Origin: Ferrimonas balearica
GTDB lineage: Bacteria; Pseudomonadota; Gammaproteobacteria; Enterobacterales; Shewanellaceae
Direction: 5' to 3'
Assembly (NCBI RefSeq): GCF_019802055.1
Contig: NZ_JAHVHW010000014.1
Coordinates: 1 to 61,411 of the forward strand
Length of the DNA: 61,411 nucleotides
The notes under the pieces are model-generated. The model made no database searches. It was not told the origin of the DNA and saw nothing but the letters and a program-made list of their open reading frames with translations. Below, piece after piece: positions 43,363-52,770 of the stretch. Every line of letters starts with the position of its first letter. Positions within the stretch are counted from its first letter, which is position 1. The translations under genes and the position numbers were made by a program.

Positions 43363-44586
43363 ATGGCGGCGTTCGAATATCAGGCCCTGGACAGCCGGGG
43401 CCGTCAGGTCAAAGGGATCATCGAGGCGGACACCGCCCGTCAGGCCCGGGCTCAGCTGCGTGAAAAACAGATGATGCCGTTGGAGGTGACTCCGGCCGCT
43501 CAGAAGGAGCAGCGCAGCAGAGAAAGCCGCAGCAGCTTTACCCTGTTTAAACCCAAGATCGGTGCCACAGCGCTGGCGCTGATCACCCGGCAGCTGGCCA
43601 CGCTGGTGGCCGGTGGTCTTCCCCTTGAGGAGTGCATCAAGGCGGTCGCGGAACAGAGTGAACAACCCCGTCTGAAAAGCATGCTGATGGCGGTGCGCGC
43701 CAAGGTGGTCGAGGGCTATGGCCTGGCGGAGTCGATGGCGGAGTACCCCCAGGTGTTCGACGAGCTGTACGTGGCGATGGTGGCGTCCGGCGAGAAGTCG
43801 GGTCATCTGGAGGTGGTGCTGGAGCGTCTGGCGGATTACACCGAGCGACGTCAGGAGCTGAACACCAAGCTGACCCAGGCTCTGGTTTACCCCATTATTC
43901 TGACCATCGTGGCGATCTCCGTGGTGGTGTTCCTGCTGACCTCCGTTGTGCCCGATGTGGTGTCACAGTTCGAGCACCTCGGACAGAGCCTGCCTGCCAC
44001 CACCCAGTTTCTGATCGACATTTCGGATTTTCTGCAGCAATACGGGGTCTATATCCTGTTGGCGATTGCCCTGTTCTTTATTGGATTCAAGCAGGCATTG
44101 CGCAGTCCGAAGCTGAAATTGCGCTGGCATGAAACCCTGCTGAAGCTGCCGGTTGTGGGGAAAGTTTCCCGAGGACTCAACACCGCGCGTTTTGCCCGAA
44201 CTCTGAGCACCTTGTCCTCCTCCGGTGTGCCGATGTTGGAAGCGATGAAGATCGCCTCCGATGTGCTGCTGAACCTGAAGGTCAAAAACGCCGTGTCCGA
44301 AGCGACCGGTAAGGTGCGTGAGGGGGCTTCGCTGCGGGCCTCTCTGCAGCAAACCAAGCTGTTCCCCCCCATGATGCTGCACATGATCGCCTCGGGTGAG
44401 AAGTCCGGCGAGCTGGATGACATGCTGGCTCGTGCGGCGGACAACCAGGATCGGGAGTTTGAAGCCCAGGTGAGCGTGGCATTGGCTGTACTGCAACCGC
44501 TTATCGTGGTGGTGATGGCCGGCATTGTGCTCTTTATCGTAATTTCCATTCTCCAGCCGATGCTGGCGATGAACCAGATGATTTAA
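43363..44586 (+). CDS. gspF: Type II secretion inner-membrane protein GspF
   Basis: Polytopic platform protein. It has 407 residues with two GspF cytoplasmic domains (each with the pattern RQLATLVAGGLPLEECI / RTLSTLSSSGVPMLEAM and a VASGEKSGHLEVVLERLADY / IASGEKSGELDDMLARAADN signature) and three membrane helices. Four bases separate it from gspE. Confidence 0.96.
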   Translation: MAAFEYQALDSRGRQVKGIIEADTARQARAQLREKQMMPLEVTPAAQKEQRSRESRSSFTLFKPKIGATALALITRQLATLVAGGLPLEECIKAVAEQSEQPRLKSMLMAVRAKVVEGYGLAESMAEYPQVFDELYVAMVASGEKSGHLEVVLERLADYTERRQELNTKLTQALVYPIILTIVAISVVVFLLTSVVPDVVSQFEHLGQSLPATTQFLIDISDFLQQYGVYILLAIALFFIGFKQALRSPKLKLRWHETLLKLPVVGKVSRGLNTARFARTLSTLSSSGVPMLEAMKIASDVLLNLKVKNAVSEATGKVREGASLRASLQQTKLFPPMMLHMIASGEKSGELDDMLARAADNQDREFEAQVSVALAVLQPLIVVVMAGIVLFIVISILQPMLAMNQMI

Positions 44587-44607
44587 CTCATAAGAGGCAA
44601 ACTAAGA

Positions 44608-45054
44608 ATGAAACGTCGTACCCCTAGCCGGACCGCTCAGCGTGGCTTTACCCTGCTGGAAGTTATGGTGGTGCTGGTGATCATCGGGATCCTAGCCTCC
44701 ATCGTGGCACCCAACCTGATTGGTTCCCGCGATACTGCCAACGTCCAGAAAGCCGTGACCGACATCTCCGGTCTGGAGAGCGCTCTGGGCATGTACTACA
44801 TCCACAATAACCGCTTCCCCACGACTGACCAGGGTCTGGAAGCGCTGGTAACCCGCCCCAACTCCGGGCCGGAGCCGCGCAACTACCAGGAAGGCGGTTA
44901 CATCCAGCGTCTTCCTACCGATCCTTGGGGTAACGCGTACTCCCTGGTGAGCCCGGGCGAACGTGGCCGCTACGATCTCTGCTCTGCCGGTCCGGACATG
45001 CAACTGGGCACTGAAGACGACATCTGTAACTACAACCTGGGCGACTTCCAGTAA
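44608..45054 (+). CDS. gspG: Major pseudopilin GspG
   Basis: Main subunit of the periplasmic pseudopilus that pushes substrates through GspD. The 148-residue precursor has the prepilin site RGFTLLEVMVVLVIIGILAS, with cleavage between Gly and Phe and the conserved Glu at +5. The C-terminal calcium-binding loop region (DPWGNAYSLVSPGERGRYDLCSAGPD) is typical. A prepilin peptidase is needed but is not in this window. Confidence 0.97.
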   Translation: MKRRTPSRTAQRGFTLLEVMVVLVIIGILASIVAPNLIGSRDTANVQKAVTDISGLESALGMYYIHNNRFPTTDQGLEALVTRPNSGPEPRNYQEGGYIQRLPTDPWGNAYSLVSPGERGRYDLCSAGPDMQLGTEDDICNYNLGDFQ

Positions 45055-45674
45055 TGGCCATGGCCGCCTCCTGCTATCAAGCCTCGCGTCAGCGGGGCTT
45101 TACCTTGTTGGAGATCCTTCTGGTGCTGGTGGTGATGGGGCTCGCTGCGATGTCCGTCACCCTGGTGCTGGGCGGCGATCCCCGTCAGGAGGCGATGGAG
45201 AAAGCGGGTAATGAGTTTCGGGTCGTGGTTGGCATGGCTCTGGAGGAATCCACACTCTCTGGCGAACAGCTGGGGATCGTGATGGAGGACACCCACTACT
45301 ACTTCGTCCGCTGGAACCTGGATACCGAAAAATGGGAGTCCCTGGCAGGGGGAGACCGACTGTACCGGGATCGGAAGTGGCCTGAATCGGTAGAGGCGTC
45401 ACTGGAACTGGAGGGGATGCCTCTGATCCAGGAGGACGAAGACACCGAGTCGGAGTTTGGCCTCGATCAATCCCTGTTTGAGCTCAGCGAAGAGGAGAAA
45501 CGGGCAAACCCCGAACCTCAGTTGCTGCTGTTGCCGTCCGGCGAGATGACCGGATTTACTCTGCTGCTGTTTTCCGATGTGCCCGGACAGCCTGACATCG
45601 AGATGGAGATGGTGGGCGATCCGTTGGGACGAATCAGCTGGCTGGCCGAGCTGGAGGAGGACCCGTGGCAATAA
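45054..45674 (+). CDS. gspH: Minor pseudopilin GspH
   Basis: Minor pseudopilin of 206 residues with prepilin site RGFTLLEILLVLVVMG. The start codon overlaps the gspG stop. An acidic insertion (about residues 125-155, rich in Glu and Asp) lengthens the globular domain. GspH may bridge the GspG fibre and the GspI-J-K tip. The end overlaps gspI by ten bases. Confidence 0.92.
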   Translation: MAMAASCYQASRQRGFTLLEILLVLVVMGLAAMSVTLVLGGDPRQEAMEKAGNEFRVVVGMALEESTLSGEQLGIVMEDTHYYFVRWNLDTEKWESLAGGDRLYRDRKWPESVEASLELEGMPLIQEDEDTESEFGLDQSLFELSEEEKRANPEPQLLLLPSGEMTGFTLLLFSDVPGQPDIEMEMVGDPLGRISWLAELEEDPWQ

Positions 45675-46039
45675 GACGGTCGCGCGGTTTTACTCTGCTT
45701 GAAGTGCTGGTGGCGATGACCGTTTTTGCCACCGCCGCCATTGCGGTGATCAACACCGCCAATATTCAACTTTCCTCCATCCCCATTTTGCGGGAGCGGA
45801 CTTTGGCAGGCTACGTGGCGAATAACCGCCTGGTGGATGCCCAACTGGAGAGTGCCTTTCCCGACCTGGGAACCCGAAATGGTCGCACTGAAATGGCGGA
45901 CAGACAGTGGTACTGGCGCCAGCAGGTGATCAAGGCGTCAGATGAAAACCTGCGGCTGATCCGGGTGTCGGTCAGTCTGGATGATCGCTTTGAGGGCACG
46001 CTTGCCCAGGTGGAAACCTATGTGGCGAAGCCGGACTGA
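45665..46039 (+). CDS. gspI: Minor pseudopilin GspI
   Basis: A 124-residue minor pseudopilin with prepilin site RGFTLLEVLVAMTVFA. It starts GTG at 45665 inside the end of gspH, with GGAGGAGGA just upstream. It belongs to the GspI-J-K tip complex. Length is normal for the family. Confidence 0.94.
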   Translation: MAIRRSRGFTLLEVLVAMTVFATAAIAVINTANIQLSSIPILRERTLAGYVANNRLVDAQLESAFPDLGTRNGRTEMADRQWYWRQQVIKASDENLRLIRVSVSLDDRFEGTLAQVETYVAKPD

Positions 46040-46778
46040 GCGGGCGCAGGGCTTTACCCTGCTTGAGATGCTGCTGGCGATCGCCATCTTCGCGGTGATC
46101 GGAGTGGCGTCCGCCACCATTTTGCAGCAGGTCACTAAGGTGGATGGCGTCAGCCAGGGTGCTCAGGATGACCTGAAAGCGCTGCAACTAGCGATGAATC
46201 TGATGGAGCGGGACTTTGGCCAGATGATCCCCCGCACCTCTCGCAGTACGGCGACGGAGAACAGCCAGGCGTTGTTTGAAGCGGCGGAAAGCCTGTACGA
46301 GTCGGCCAGCGAAGGGATGCGATTTTACCGGTTGGGTTGGCTGAATCCTGAGGGGCGTTTGCCGCGGGGTTCGGTTCAGCAGGTGGTTTACCGGATCCAG
46401 GATGAAACGCTGCAAAGGCTCTATACCCTCTACCCCGACCCGGTGCAGGGCGAAGAGGCTCAGGTGCTGAATCTGCTTGAAGGGGTCATCAGCCTCAAAT
46501 TCTCCTTCTACATCGAAGATAAGTGGCAGACCAAAGTGGATGGCAGCACGTTCCCTAAGGCGGTGGCGGTCGAGATGGAAACCCTGGATATGGGGATCAT
46601 CGAGCGGCGCTTCCTGCTGCCAGATGGCTATGGCGGTCCAAGTGAAGAGGAGCCTGACAATGGCTCCGGTAACGGCTCGGGCAATGGCTCCGATGATGGC
46701 ACAGGCAATGGCTCTGGTAATGGCACAGGCACTCAGGGAAGTGGAAGCGGTGCCGCTGGTGAGGAGGAGCCCGAGTGA
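46020..46778 (+). CDS. gspJ: Minor pseudopilin GspJ with Gly/Ser/Asn-rich tail
   Basis: A minor pseudopilin of 252 residues with prepilin site QGFTLLEMLLAIAIFAV. The globular domain (about 40-210) ends in RRFLLPDGYG. About 40 residues follow, made of Gly, Ser, Asn, Asp and Thr repeats (GSGNGS-type), encoded by repetitive DNA at about 46655-46760. This tail is not usual in GspJ. The start at 46020 overlaps the end of gspI by 20 bases, and a GTGGAAAC stretch precedes it. Confidence 0.93.
   Translation: MWRSRTERAQGFTLLEMLLAIAIFAVIGVASATILQQVTKVDGVSQGAQDDLKALQLAMNLMERDFGQMIPRTSRSTATENSQALFEAAESLYESASEGMRFYRLGWLNPEGRLPRGSVQQVVYRIQDETLQRLYTLYPDPVQGEEAQVLNLLEGVISLKFSFYIEDKWQTKVDGSTFPKAVAVEMETLDMGIIERRFLLPDGYGGPSEEEPDNGSGNGSGNGSDDGTGNGSGNGTGTQGSGSGAAGEEEPE
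46655..46760 (+). repeat. Imperfect GGCTC/GGCAATGGC-type repeats in gspJ
   Basis: Short units built from GGCTCCGGTAAC and GGCTCGGGCAATGGC variants repeat about six times, encoding Gly-Ser/Thr-Gly-Asn. The units stay in frame, so length change by replication slippage would keep gspJ intact. Confidence 0.7.
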
Positions 46779-47773
46779 TGCGACGCTCCCAATCGGGCAT
46801 GGCCCTGCTGACCGTTCTGCTGGTGCTGGCGGTGATCACCACTTTGGCAGCGGGAATGACCCAACGCAGCCAGATGTCGGTGCGCCGGACCACCAATCTG
46901 GCGAATTTTGATCAGGCTTATTGGTATGCGCGCTCCAGTGAAGCGCTGGCCAAGCGGGTGCTGAAGCAGGATTTTGAAGACAGCGACGGCACCATCCACC
47001 TCCAGCAGTACTGGGCGACTGCAAACGTGGTGTATCCGGTGGAGCACGGTCAGATTTCCGGCACCATTGATGACATGCGCACCTGCTTCAATCTCAATGC
47101 GTTGAGCCGGGAGCTGACGCAGGAGGAGCAGAACAAGGATCCTTATCAAAAACCCTTGGCGGGCCGACAGTTTATGGCCATGCTGGAGGCATTGGAGATA
47201 GATAACTATTACGCTGAAATGGTGGCGGATCGGGTACGGGACTTTACCGATGCCGACGATCGTCAGGACGGCACATTTGGCGCCGAAGATGCCGAGTATC
47301 AATCGCGGCCGGTGCCCTACCTGACCCCCAACCAGTTGATGGCTCACCACAGTGAACTGCGAGCCGTCCTGGGGGTAAACCAGAATCTGTACCGGGCGTT
47401 GCGGGGTTACATCTGTGCCATACCCGGAGAAGACAGCCAACAGTTGAACGTGAACACCCTACCGGTGGAGCGCGCCGCAATTCTGGTTGGCATGCTGGAG
47501 GGCAAACTGAGCCTCAGTGAGGCGGAGAGTGTGCTTCAGGCCCGTCCTGCAGACGGATGGGAAGATATTCAGAAGTTTTGGGATGAGCCGACCATGCAGA
47601 GAGTGCAGGTAGAGGCTCAGACCAAATCCACCCTGGTGGTGGACAGCAAGTATTTCCGGCTCCGCGGAGCCGCTAAAGTGGAAAACGCGGTGTTTCGATT
47701 GGAAAGCATTATGCGACGGGGCGGGGGCGATGGACTGACCGTTCTGACCCGCCAGTATGGAGGCCAACAGTGA
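46778..47773 (+). CDS. gspK: Minor pseudopilin GspK
   Basis: The large tip pseudopilin, 331 residues. The prepilin site QSGMALLTVLLVLAV lacks the usual Glu at +5, as is normal for GspK. The large globular domain contains conserved CFNLNALSRE and LNVNTLPVERAAIL. The ATG at 46778 shares a base with the gspJ stop (TGATG). The next gene overlaps by four bases. Confidence 0.94.
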   Translation: MRRSQSGMALLTVLLVLAVITTLAAGMTQRSQMSVRRTTNLANFDQAYWYARSSEALAKRVLKQDFEDSDGTIHLQQYWATANVVYPVEHGQISGTIDDMRTCFNLNALSRELTQEEQNKDPYQKPLAGRQFMAMLEALEIDNYYAEMVADRVRDFTDADDRQDGTFGAEDAEYQSRPVPYLTPNQLMAHHSELRAVLGVNQNLYRALRGYICAIPGEDSQQLNVNTLPVERAAILVGMLEGKLSLSEAESVLQARPADGWEDIQKFWDEPTMQRVQVEAQTKSTLVVDSKYFRLRGAAKVENAVFRLESIMRRGGGDGLTVLTRQYGGQQ

Positions 47774-48960
47774 GCGAAAGATTGGTGATCCGCCTGGGTG
47801 CCCAGGCACAACAACCGATCCCCTGGATCACCTGGTCCGAAGAGCAGCAAACGGTGATCAGTTCCGGTGTGCTGTCCGGTGCAGAGGGCCTGGCTAGCTT
47901 GTCGGAGCGGGCGGGAGGACGCCCGGTCGAGGTGCTGGTAGACAGCAGTGCCCTGACCCTGACGGAAGTGACCCTGCCTGCAAAGGCTCAGCGCCAGGCG
48001 GTTAAGGCACTGCCCTTTATGCTTGAGGACGAGCTGTCGGAAGATGTGGAGAAACTCCACTTTGTTACCGGCCCCCGGCATGACGAGCAACTGACCGTGG
48101 TGGTGGTGGCACATTCTCAGCTTCAGACCTGGCTTGGCTGGCTCAGTGAAGCCGGGCTGCCGGTGAAGAAGATCGTTCCGGATGTGTTGGCTCTGGCCCT
48201 GGTGCCCGAAACTGAACTGTCGCTACTGCAGCTGGAGCAGCAGTTGCTGCTGCGTACCGGTGAGGGCAGCGGCATGGTGCTGGAGTCCGACTGGCTGGAG
48301 ATGATGGCCGAGTCCCTGAAGGGAGAGGGGCGCCCCTGGGCGCTGTTCACGCCGTTGGCGCTTCCGGAAGGGATTGAGGCAGCGGAGCAGACGTTGGAGC
48401 TGCCGATGCAGGCGCTCGCCCAGGGTTATGTCCGCACCCCGGTTAACCTGCTGACCGGCCCCTATGCGCCAGCCAAGGAGCTGTCGAAGCTGGTCACCGT
48501 CTGGTCCAAGGTCGCCATCGCGGCCGCCGTTCTGCTGGTGTTGGTGCTGGCTCACCGTGGGGTGTCCTGGTATCAGCTGGAGCAGGAGCGCACCGCGCTG
48601 CGCGCCGAGGGTGAGCGGATCTACCGTCAGCTGTTCCCGCAGGAGCGGCGTGTGCCCAACCCCCGCGGTCAGCTGGAAGCCAAAGTTCGTGCACTGGGTG
48701 GCGGCGGTGGCAGTGGTCAGCTGATGCCGATGATGGCCGGGTTGGAAACGGCCTTTGCTCAATTGCCCGACGTGCGTCCTACCGGTATTCGCTTCGATGG
48801 CAATCGCTCTGAGATCCGCCTGCAGCTGGTGGGTAAGGACTTTGCCCAGTTCGAGCGATTTAAGGAGCTCGCCAGTGGCCGTTTCAATGTGGAGTCCGGC
48901 GCAATCAATAATGACGCGGATGGTGTCAGTGGCGTCATGACTCTGAGGGCCAAGGGATGA
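47770..48960 (+). CDS. gspL: Type II secretion protein GspL
   Basis: Inner-membrane protein that anchors the GspE ATPase. It has 396 residues: a cytoplasmic actin-like domain (1-235; PWITWSEEQQ, LTEVTLPAKAQRQAVKALPFMLEDEL), one membrane helix (about 243-262) and a periplasmic ferredoxin-like domain. It starts GTG at 47770 after GGAGG, overlapping gspK by four bases. Confidence 0.94.
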   Translation: MSERLVIRLGAQAQQPIPWITWSEEQQTVISSGVLSGAEGLASLSERAGGRPVEVLVDSSALTLTEVTLPAKAQRQAVKALPFMLEDELSEDVEKLHFVTGPRHDEQLTVVVVAHSQLQTWLGWLSEAGLPVKKIVPDVLALALVPETELSLLQLEQQLLLRTGEGSGMVLESDWLEMMAESLKGEGRPWALFTPLALPEGIEAAEQTLELPMQALAQGYVRTPVNLLTGPYAPAKELSKLVTVWSKVAIAAAVLLVLVLAHRGVSWYQLEQERTALRAEGERIYRQLFPQERRVPNPRGQLEAKVRALGGGGGSGQLMPMMAGLETAFAQLPDVRPTGIRFDGNRSEIRLQLVGKDFAQFERFKELASGRFNVESGAINNDADGVSGVMTLRAKG

Positions 48961-49448
48961 ACAAATATTGGCAGCAAGCCCAACAGTGGTGGAGTGACCG
49001 AACCGATCAGGAGCAGCGTTTGCTGACCCTTCTGGCCCCGGTTTTGGTGATCGGCCTGTTTTACTGGCTGATCTGGGCGCCCATCAGTAACGGTCTGGAT
49101 CAAGCGGAGCGAGCGGTACAGGCGGAGCGGATGAATCTGAGCCAGATTAAGGAGAACGCCAGCCGCTATGTCAGCCTGCAGCGTGGCAGCAGCAACCGCC
49201 CCGGAGGTGGTAACCTGAGTCAAATCGTCAGTCGTACTGCGGCCAGTGCAGGGCTGACCATTGCCCGTATGCAACCGCAGGGCGATAACCTGCAGTTGTG
49301 GCTGGAGGACACCCAGTTTGAGAAGCTGATGGCGTGGCTGGCGGAGCTGCAGCAGCAGAATGGGGTCAATGTTGAGGCGCTGGATATCACCGCCGCCAAT
49401 GACCCGGGATTGATTCAGGTGCGACGCCTGCAGTTGTCGCAACCATAA
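48957..49448 (+). CDS. gspM: Type II secretion protein GspM
   Basis: Bitopic inner-membrane partner of GspL. It has 163 residues with a helix at about 20-40 (LLTLLAPVLVIGLFYWLIW) and a small periplasmic domain ending in NVEALDITAANDPGLIQVRRLQL. The ATG overlaps the gspL stop (ATGA). Confidence 0.94.
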   Translation: MNKYWQQAQQWWSDRTDQEQRLLTLLAPVLVIGLFYWLIWAPISNGLDQAERAVQAERMNLSQIKENASRYVSLQRGSSNRPGGGNLSQIVSRTAASAGLTIARMQPQGDNLQLWLEDTQFEKLMAWLAELQQQNGVNVEALDITAANDPGLIQVRRLQLSQP

Positions 49449-49458
49449 CGGAGGGGCC

Positions 49459-50214
49459 GTGCGCGTTCTGAAATACACCCTGATTGGGGTGAGCTTGTAT
49501 CTGTTGTTTTTGTTGGTCAACGTACCGGCAGCTTTGGTGTGGCAGTTGGCCCCTTTGCCTCAGGGCGTGAGTGCGGCTGGTCTGAGTGGCACCATTTGGA
49601 AAGGACAGGCGGACCAGGTCAGCGTCGCCGGCCGTCAATTGGAACAACTCAGCTGGGAACTGCACCCGAGTCAGTTGCTGACCGGACAGGCAGGACTCAG
49701 CTTCCGCCTGAATGGTGGTGTGGCCAAGGGGCAGGGAACCCTCAGTTATGGCCTCAGTGGCCTGGAGGTGGACAACCTGCGCTTCTCCGCGCCATTGCCC
49801 TGGTTGCTGGGCAACACCCGTTTGCCCTTCCGCACCCAGCTGGCCGGAAATGCCACTTTGAGCCTGAACGACAGTGCCCAGGGAACGCCTTGGTGTGACC
49901 GTCTCAGTGGTCGGGTACTGGTGGATGCACTGGATGTTCGTAATCAGTTTGGTCAATACCCGCTGGGTAACCTGGCTGGTACCCTGAGCTGTGATCAGGG
50001 CAACCTGAAGCTGTCTATGGATGAGGCAGAGAACAGCGTTGGGGTGCAGGGCGAAGCACTGCTGCTGGCGGATAACCAGGTTCAGGTTACCGCCCAGATC
50101 AAACCCACCGACAGCCAGCCGCAGGATCTGCGTCAGGCCCTGTCGTTCCTGGGTCAGCCCAACGCGGATGGGGCGTACCCCATCAACTACAACGGCCCCA
50201 TTCCGGGGCTGTGA
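49459..50214 (+). CDS. gspN: Type II secretion protein GspN
   Basis: A bitopic inner-membrane protein of 251 residues, the last gsp gene. One N-terminal helix (about 4-24) is followed by a periplasmic domain with LSGTIWKGQADQVSVAGRQLEQLSWELHPSQLL, typical of GspN. It starts with GTG after GGAGGGGCC. nudE follows seven bases after the stop and is probably co-transcribed. Confidence 0.9.
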   Translation: MRVLKYTLIGVSLYLLFLLVNVPAALVWQLAPLPQGVSAAGLSGTIWKGQADQVSVAGRQLEQLSWELHPSQLLTGQAGLSFRLNGGVAKGQGTLSYGLSGLEVDNLRFSAPLPWLLGNTRLPFRTQLAGNATLSLNDSAQGTPWCDRLSGRVLVDALDVRNQFGQYPLGNLAGTLSCDQGNLKLSMDEAENSVGVQGEALLLADNQVQVTAQIKPTDSQPQDLRQALSFLGQPNADGAYPINYNGPIPGL

Positions 50215-50221
50215 GGATGGA

Positions 50222-50776
50222 ATGAGTAAGTCGGTCAAACCGGAAATTCTGGATGCCCGGGTCGTCGCTCAAAGTCGACTGTTCACGGTAGAACAACTGG
50301 ATCTTCGCTTCTCCAACGGCGCTCAGCGCCAATATGAGCGCATGAAGGGGGCCAACCGCGGGGCGGTGATGGTGGTGCCGATGCTGGACCCGGAAACCAT
50401 GCTGTTGGTTCGGGAGTATGCTGCCGGTACCCACAGCTATGAACTGGGATTCCCCAAAGGGCTGATCGACCCGGGTGAGGCGATGATGGATGCCGCCAAC
50501 AGGGAGTTGCAGGAGGAGATTGGCTACGCCGCGCGGGATCTGACCCACCTGATGCAGGTGTCGCTGGCACCGGGCTATTTTGCCAGCCGGATGGAGATTC
50601 TGCTGGCCCGGGAGCTCTATCCCAGCCGCCTGACTGGGGATGAGCCGGAGCCATTGGAGCTGGTGCCCTGGTCGATTTACGAAGTGGATAAGCTTCTATC
50701 TCAGAACGATTTTTCCGAATCTCGCTCAATCAGTGCCTTGTTTTTGGCGTTGAAGCAGTTGAAACTTGGTCTATGA
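50222..50776 (+). CDS. nudE: ADP compounds hydrolase NudE
   Basis: Nudix hydrolase acting on ADP-ribose, NADH and Ap3A-type compounds. It has 184 residues with the Nudix box GLIDPGEAMMDAANRELQEEIGY (residues about 81-103) and a following VSLAPGYFASRMEILLA segment. The ATG at 50222 follows GAGGATGGA. Its location between gspN and cysQ is common in gammaproteobacteria such as Vibrio. Confidence 0.94.
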   Translation: MSKSVKPEILDARVVAQSRLFTVEQLDLRFSNGAQRQYERMKGANRGAVMVVPMLDPETMLLVREYAAGTHSYELGFPKGLIDPGEAMMDAANRELQEEIGYAARDLTHLMQVSLAPGYFASRMEILLARELYPSRLTGDEPEPLELVPWSIYEVDKLLSQNDFSESRSISALFLALKQLKLGL

Positions 50777-50808
50777 CTGAGTCTGCGCATTTTTAAGGTG
50801 GTACTGTC

Positions 50809-51639
50809 GTGACTCCCCTCCATACTCTGTTGGAACCCGTCATCACCATTGCCCGTGATGCGGGACTGCAGATCCGTTCCATCTATGAGGCTGGGCAATA
50901 TCAGGCTCTGACGAAATCCGATAATACGCCGGTCACCTCGGCGGACCTGGCGGCCCATGAGTCCATCGTCGCTGCGCTTAAACACCTGACACCAGACACC
51001 CCGATCCTCTCCGAGGAGGACGCTGAGATCCCCTTGTCGACCCGGCAAAGCTGGGCCGAGTACTGGTTGATCGATCCTCTGGACGGCACCCAGGAGTTTA
51101 TTGCCGGCAGCGGTGAGTTTGCCGTCAACATTGCACTGGTTCGCGATCACCAACCGGTGCTGGGTGTGATCTACGCGCCGATGAGCGACATCTGCTATTA
51201 CGGCGCCAAAGGGCAGGGTGCCTTCAAGCGGGAAGAGGGTCTGAGTATACCGATCCACAGCCGTGATGTGGGCCCGGAGGACGCGCTTAAGATCGCGGTC
51301 AGCCGACGTCAGCGACGGGAAGCGGTGATGTCCCGTCTGGATGAGAAGCGTGAATACCTGCTGCTGCCTTTTGGCAGCGCTTCGCTGAAGTCCTGCATGG
51401 TGGCGGAGGGTAAAGCGGACTGTTACCTCCGCCTGGGTCCTACCGGTGAGTGGGATACCGGTGCCTCGCAGTGCATTGTGGAGGAAGCGGGCGGTAAGAT
51501 CGTGGATACCTGCTATCAGCCCCTGAGCTACAACCAGCGTGAAAGCCTGGAAAACCCCAACTACATGGTGCTGGGAAGCCAGAAATTGCCCTGGCCAGAG
51601 ATCCTGCCTCCCGGGCCGGAGTGCTATTTGCCGGAATAA
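50809..51639 (+). CDS. cysQ: 3'(2'),5'-bisphosphate nucleotidase CysQ
   Basis: Breaks down 3'-phosphoadenosine-5'-phosphate from sulfate assimilation. The 276-residue protein of the inositol-phosphatase fold has the metal sites LSEEDAEIP and DPLDGTQEFIAGSGEF and the C-terminal GEWDTGASQCIVEEAGG. It starts GTG at 50809 after AAGGTGG, 32 bases past nudE. A strong terminator follows. Confidence 0.95.
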   Translation: MTPLHTLLEPVITIARDAGLQIRSIYEAGQYQALTKSDNTPVTSADLAAHESIVAALKHLTPDTPILSEEDAEIPLSTRQSWAEYWLIDPLDGTQEFIAGSGEFAVNIALVRDHQPVLGVIYAPMSDICYYGAKGQGAFKREEGLSIPIHSRDVGPEDALKIAVSRRQRREAVMSRLDEKREYLLLPFGSASLKSCMVAEGKADCYLRLGPTGEWDTGASQCIVEEAGGKIVDTCYQPLSYNQRESLENPNYMVLGSQKLPWPEILPPGPECYLPE

Positions 51640-51668
51640 GAAAAGGCGGGGAGAACCCCGCCTTTTTT
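51640..51668. terminator. Bidirectional terminator between cysQ and mnmH
   Basis: An 11-bp stem (AAAAGGCGGGG/CCCCGCCTTTT, loop AGAA) with further T on the right separates two convergent genes. Confidence 0.9.
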
Positions 51669-51672
51669 GATC

Positions 51673-52770
51673 TCAGGCTCCCCGCTCATCGAGGAACTGG
51701 TGCACCGCTTGAGGCGGACCCTGGAACAGCACCGGCGCGGTCTGTTTCTCCAACTGGTAGCGGTACATCGGGTCGTAGTAGTGGGTCAGCATCATGCTGA
51801 TCCAGCCCCGGTGTGACTCAACCTCTCCGCTGCGCTGTTGTTCTGCCAGAGCCTGGCACATGCGATCACGGAGATCCTGGTGCAGAGCGCCACCCAAACG
51901 TCGACGGATCCGATCCAGACTGCCGAGCAGATAGGCTTCAAACTGGGCGAACCCGGTTTCCGGATCCAACGCCAGGTAATCCTGCGCCATGATGGTGACA
52001 TAGTCTTTGGTGATTTGCGCGATGCGGGCATCGTTGTCCACCTCCAGCATCACCCGCGGAGCCTGGGTCATCGATTCAAACAGGGGCAGCGGGATCGACT
52101 CTCGTCCGATCAGACGACTCTCATCCTCCAGCAGCAGCTGGCGGTGCCCCGCTTCCTGGTGACGCATCAGGGCGATCGCCAACTGGTTTTCGAAGTCGAT
52201 CTGGCTGGGTTGTCCTTCGATGCGTCGACCAAAGCTGGAGCCACGATGATTGGCAATGCCTTCAAGGTCGACGCTGTCGGCCCGCGCATTCAGGAAGTCG
52301 GTTTTGCCGCATCCGGTCATGCCGCCCAGAATCACCAGATCTCCCTGTTCCATTACCCGGTCAGTCTCCCCGATAAGGTAGCCGCGCATCCCCTTGTAGC
52401 CACCCTCGATGTAGGGCCGCATCACCCCAGCTTCCGCAAGCCAGCGTTGGCTGAGCTGCGAGCGCAACCCGCCACGGAAGCAGTAAAGCAGCGTGTCGGG
52501 GTATTGGGTGACCTGCTCAAGCCAGGCGTCGATTCGGGCTTGTTTGATTGGCCCGTGAACCAATTGGTGACCCAGAGCAATGGCCGCTTCCTGCCCCTGC
52601 TCTTTGTAGCGGGTACCAACCGCTTCCCGCTCGCTGTCGGTCATCAGCGGCAGGTTTCGTGCGGCGGGAAACGCGCCTTTAGCGAACTCCACCGGAGCGC
52701 GAAGATCGATCAGCGGTCGGTCGCTCAACAACAACCGACGGTACTCGCTCTGGGGGATCACTTCGCTCAT
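51673..52770 (-). CDS. mnmH: tRNA 2-selenouridine synthase MnmH
   Basis: Converts 2-thiouridine at tRNA wobble position 34 to 2-selenouridine using selenophosphate. The 365-residue protein has an N-terminal rhodanese domain with the catalytic Cys in [11 protein letters not shown] and a P-loop domain with [12 protein letters not shown]. Its start overlaps the selD stop by four bases (ATGA), so the donor and user of selenophosphate are made together. Confidence 0.95.
   Translation of the reverse strand: MSEVIPQSEYRRLLLSDRPLIDLRAPVEFAKGAFPAARNLPLMTDSEREAVGTRYKEQGQEAAIALGHQLVHGPIKQARIDAWLEQVTQYPDTLLYCFRGGLRSQLSQRWLAEAGVMRPYIEGGYKGMRGYLIGETDRVMEQGDLVILGGMTGCGKTDFLNARADSVDLEGIANHRGSSFGRRIEGQPSQIDFENQLAIALMRHQEAGHRQLLLEDESRLIGRESIPLPLFESMTQAPRVMLEVDNDARIAQITKDYVTIMAQDYLALDPETGFAQFEAYLLGSLDRIRRRLGGALHQDLRDRMCQALAEQQRSGEVESHRGWISMMLTHYYDPMYRYQLEKQTAPVLFQGPPQAVHQFLDERGA

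Noticed and set aside
46655-46760. Short direct repeats considered as a CRISPR-like or phase-variable array
   Set aside because: Units are 6-15 bases, imperfect, in frame and without spacers; they encode the GspJ tail.
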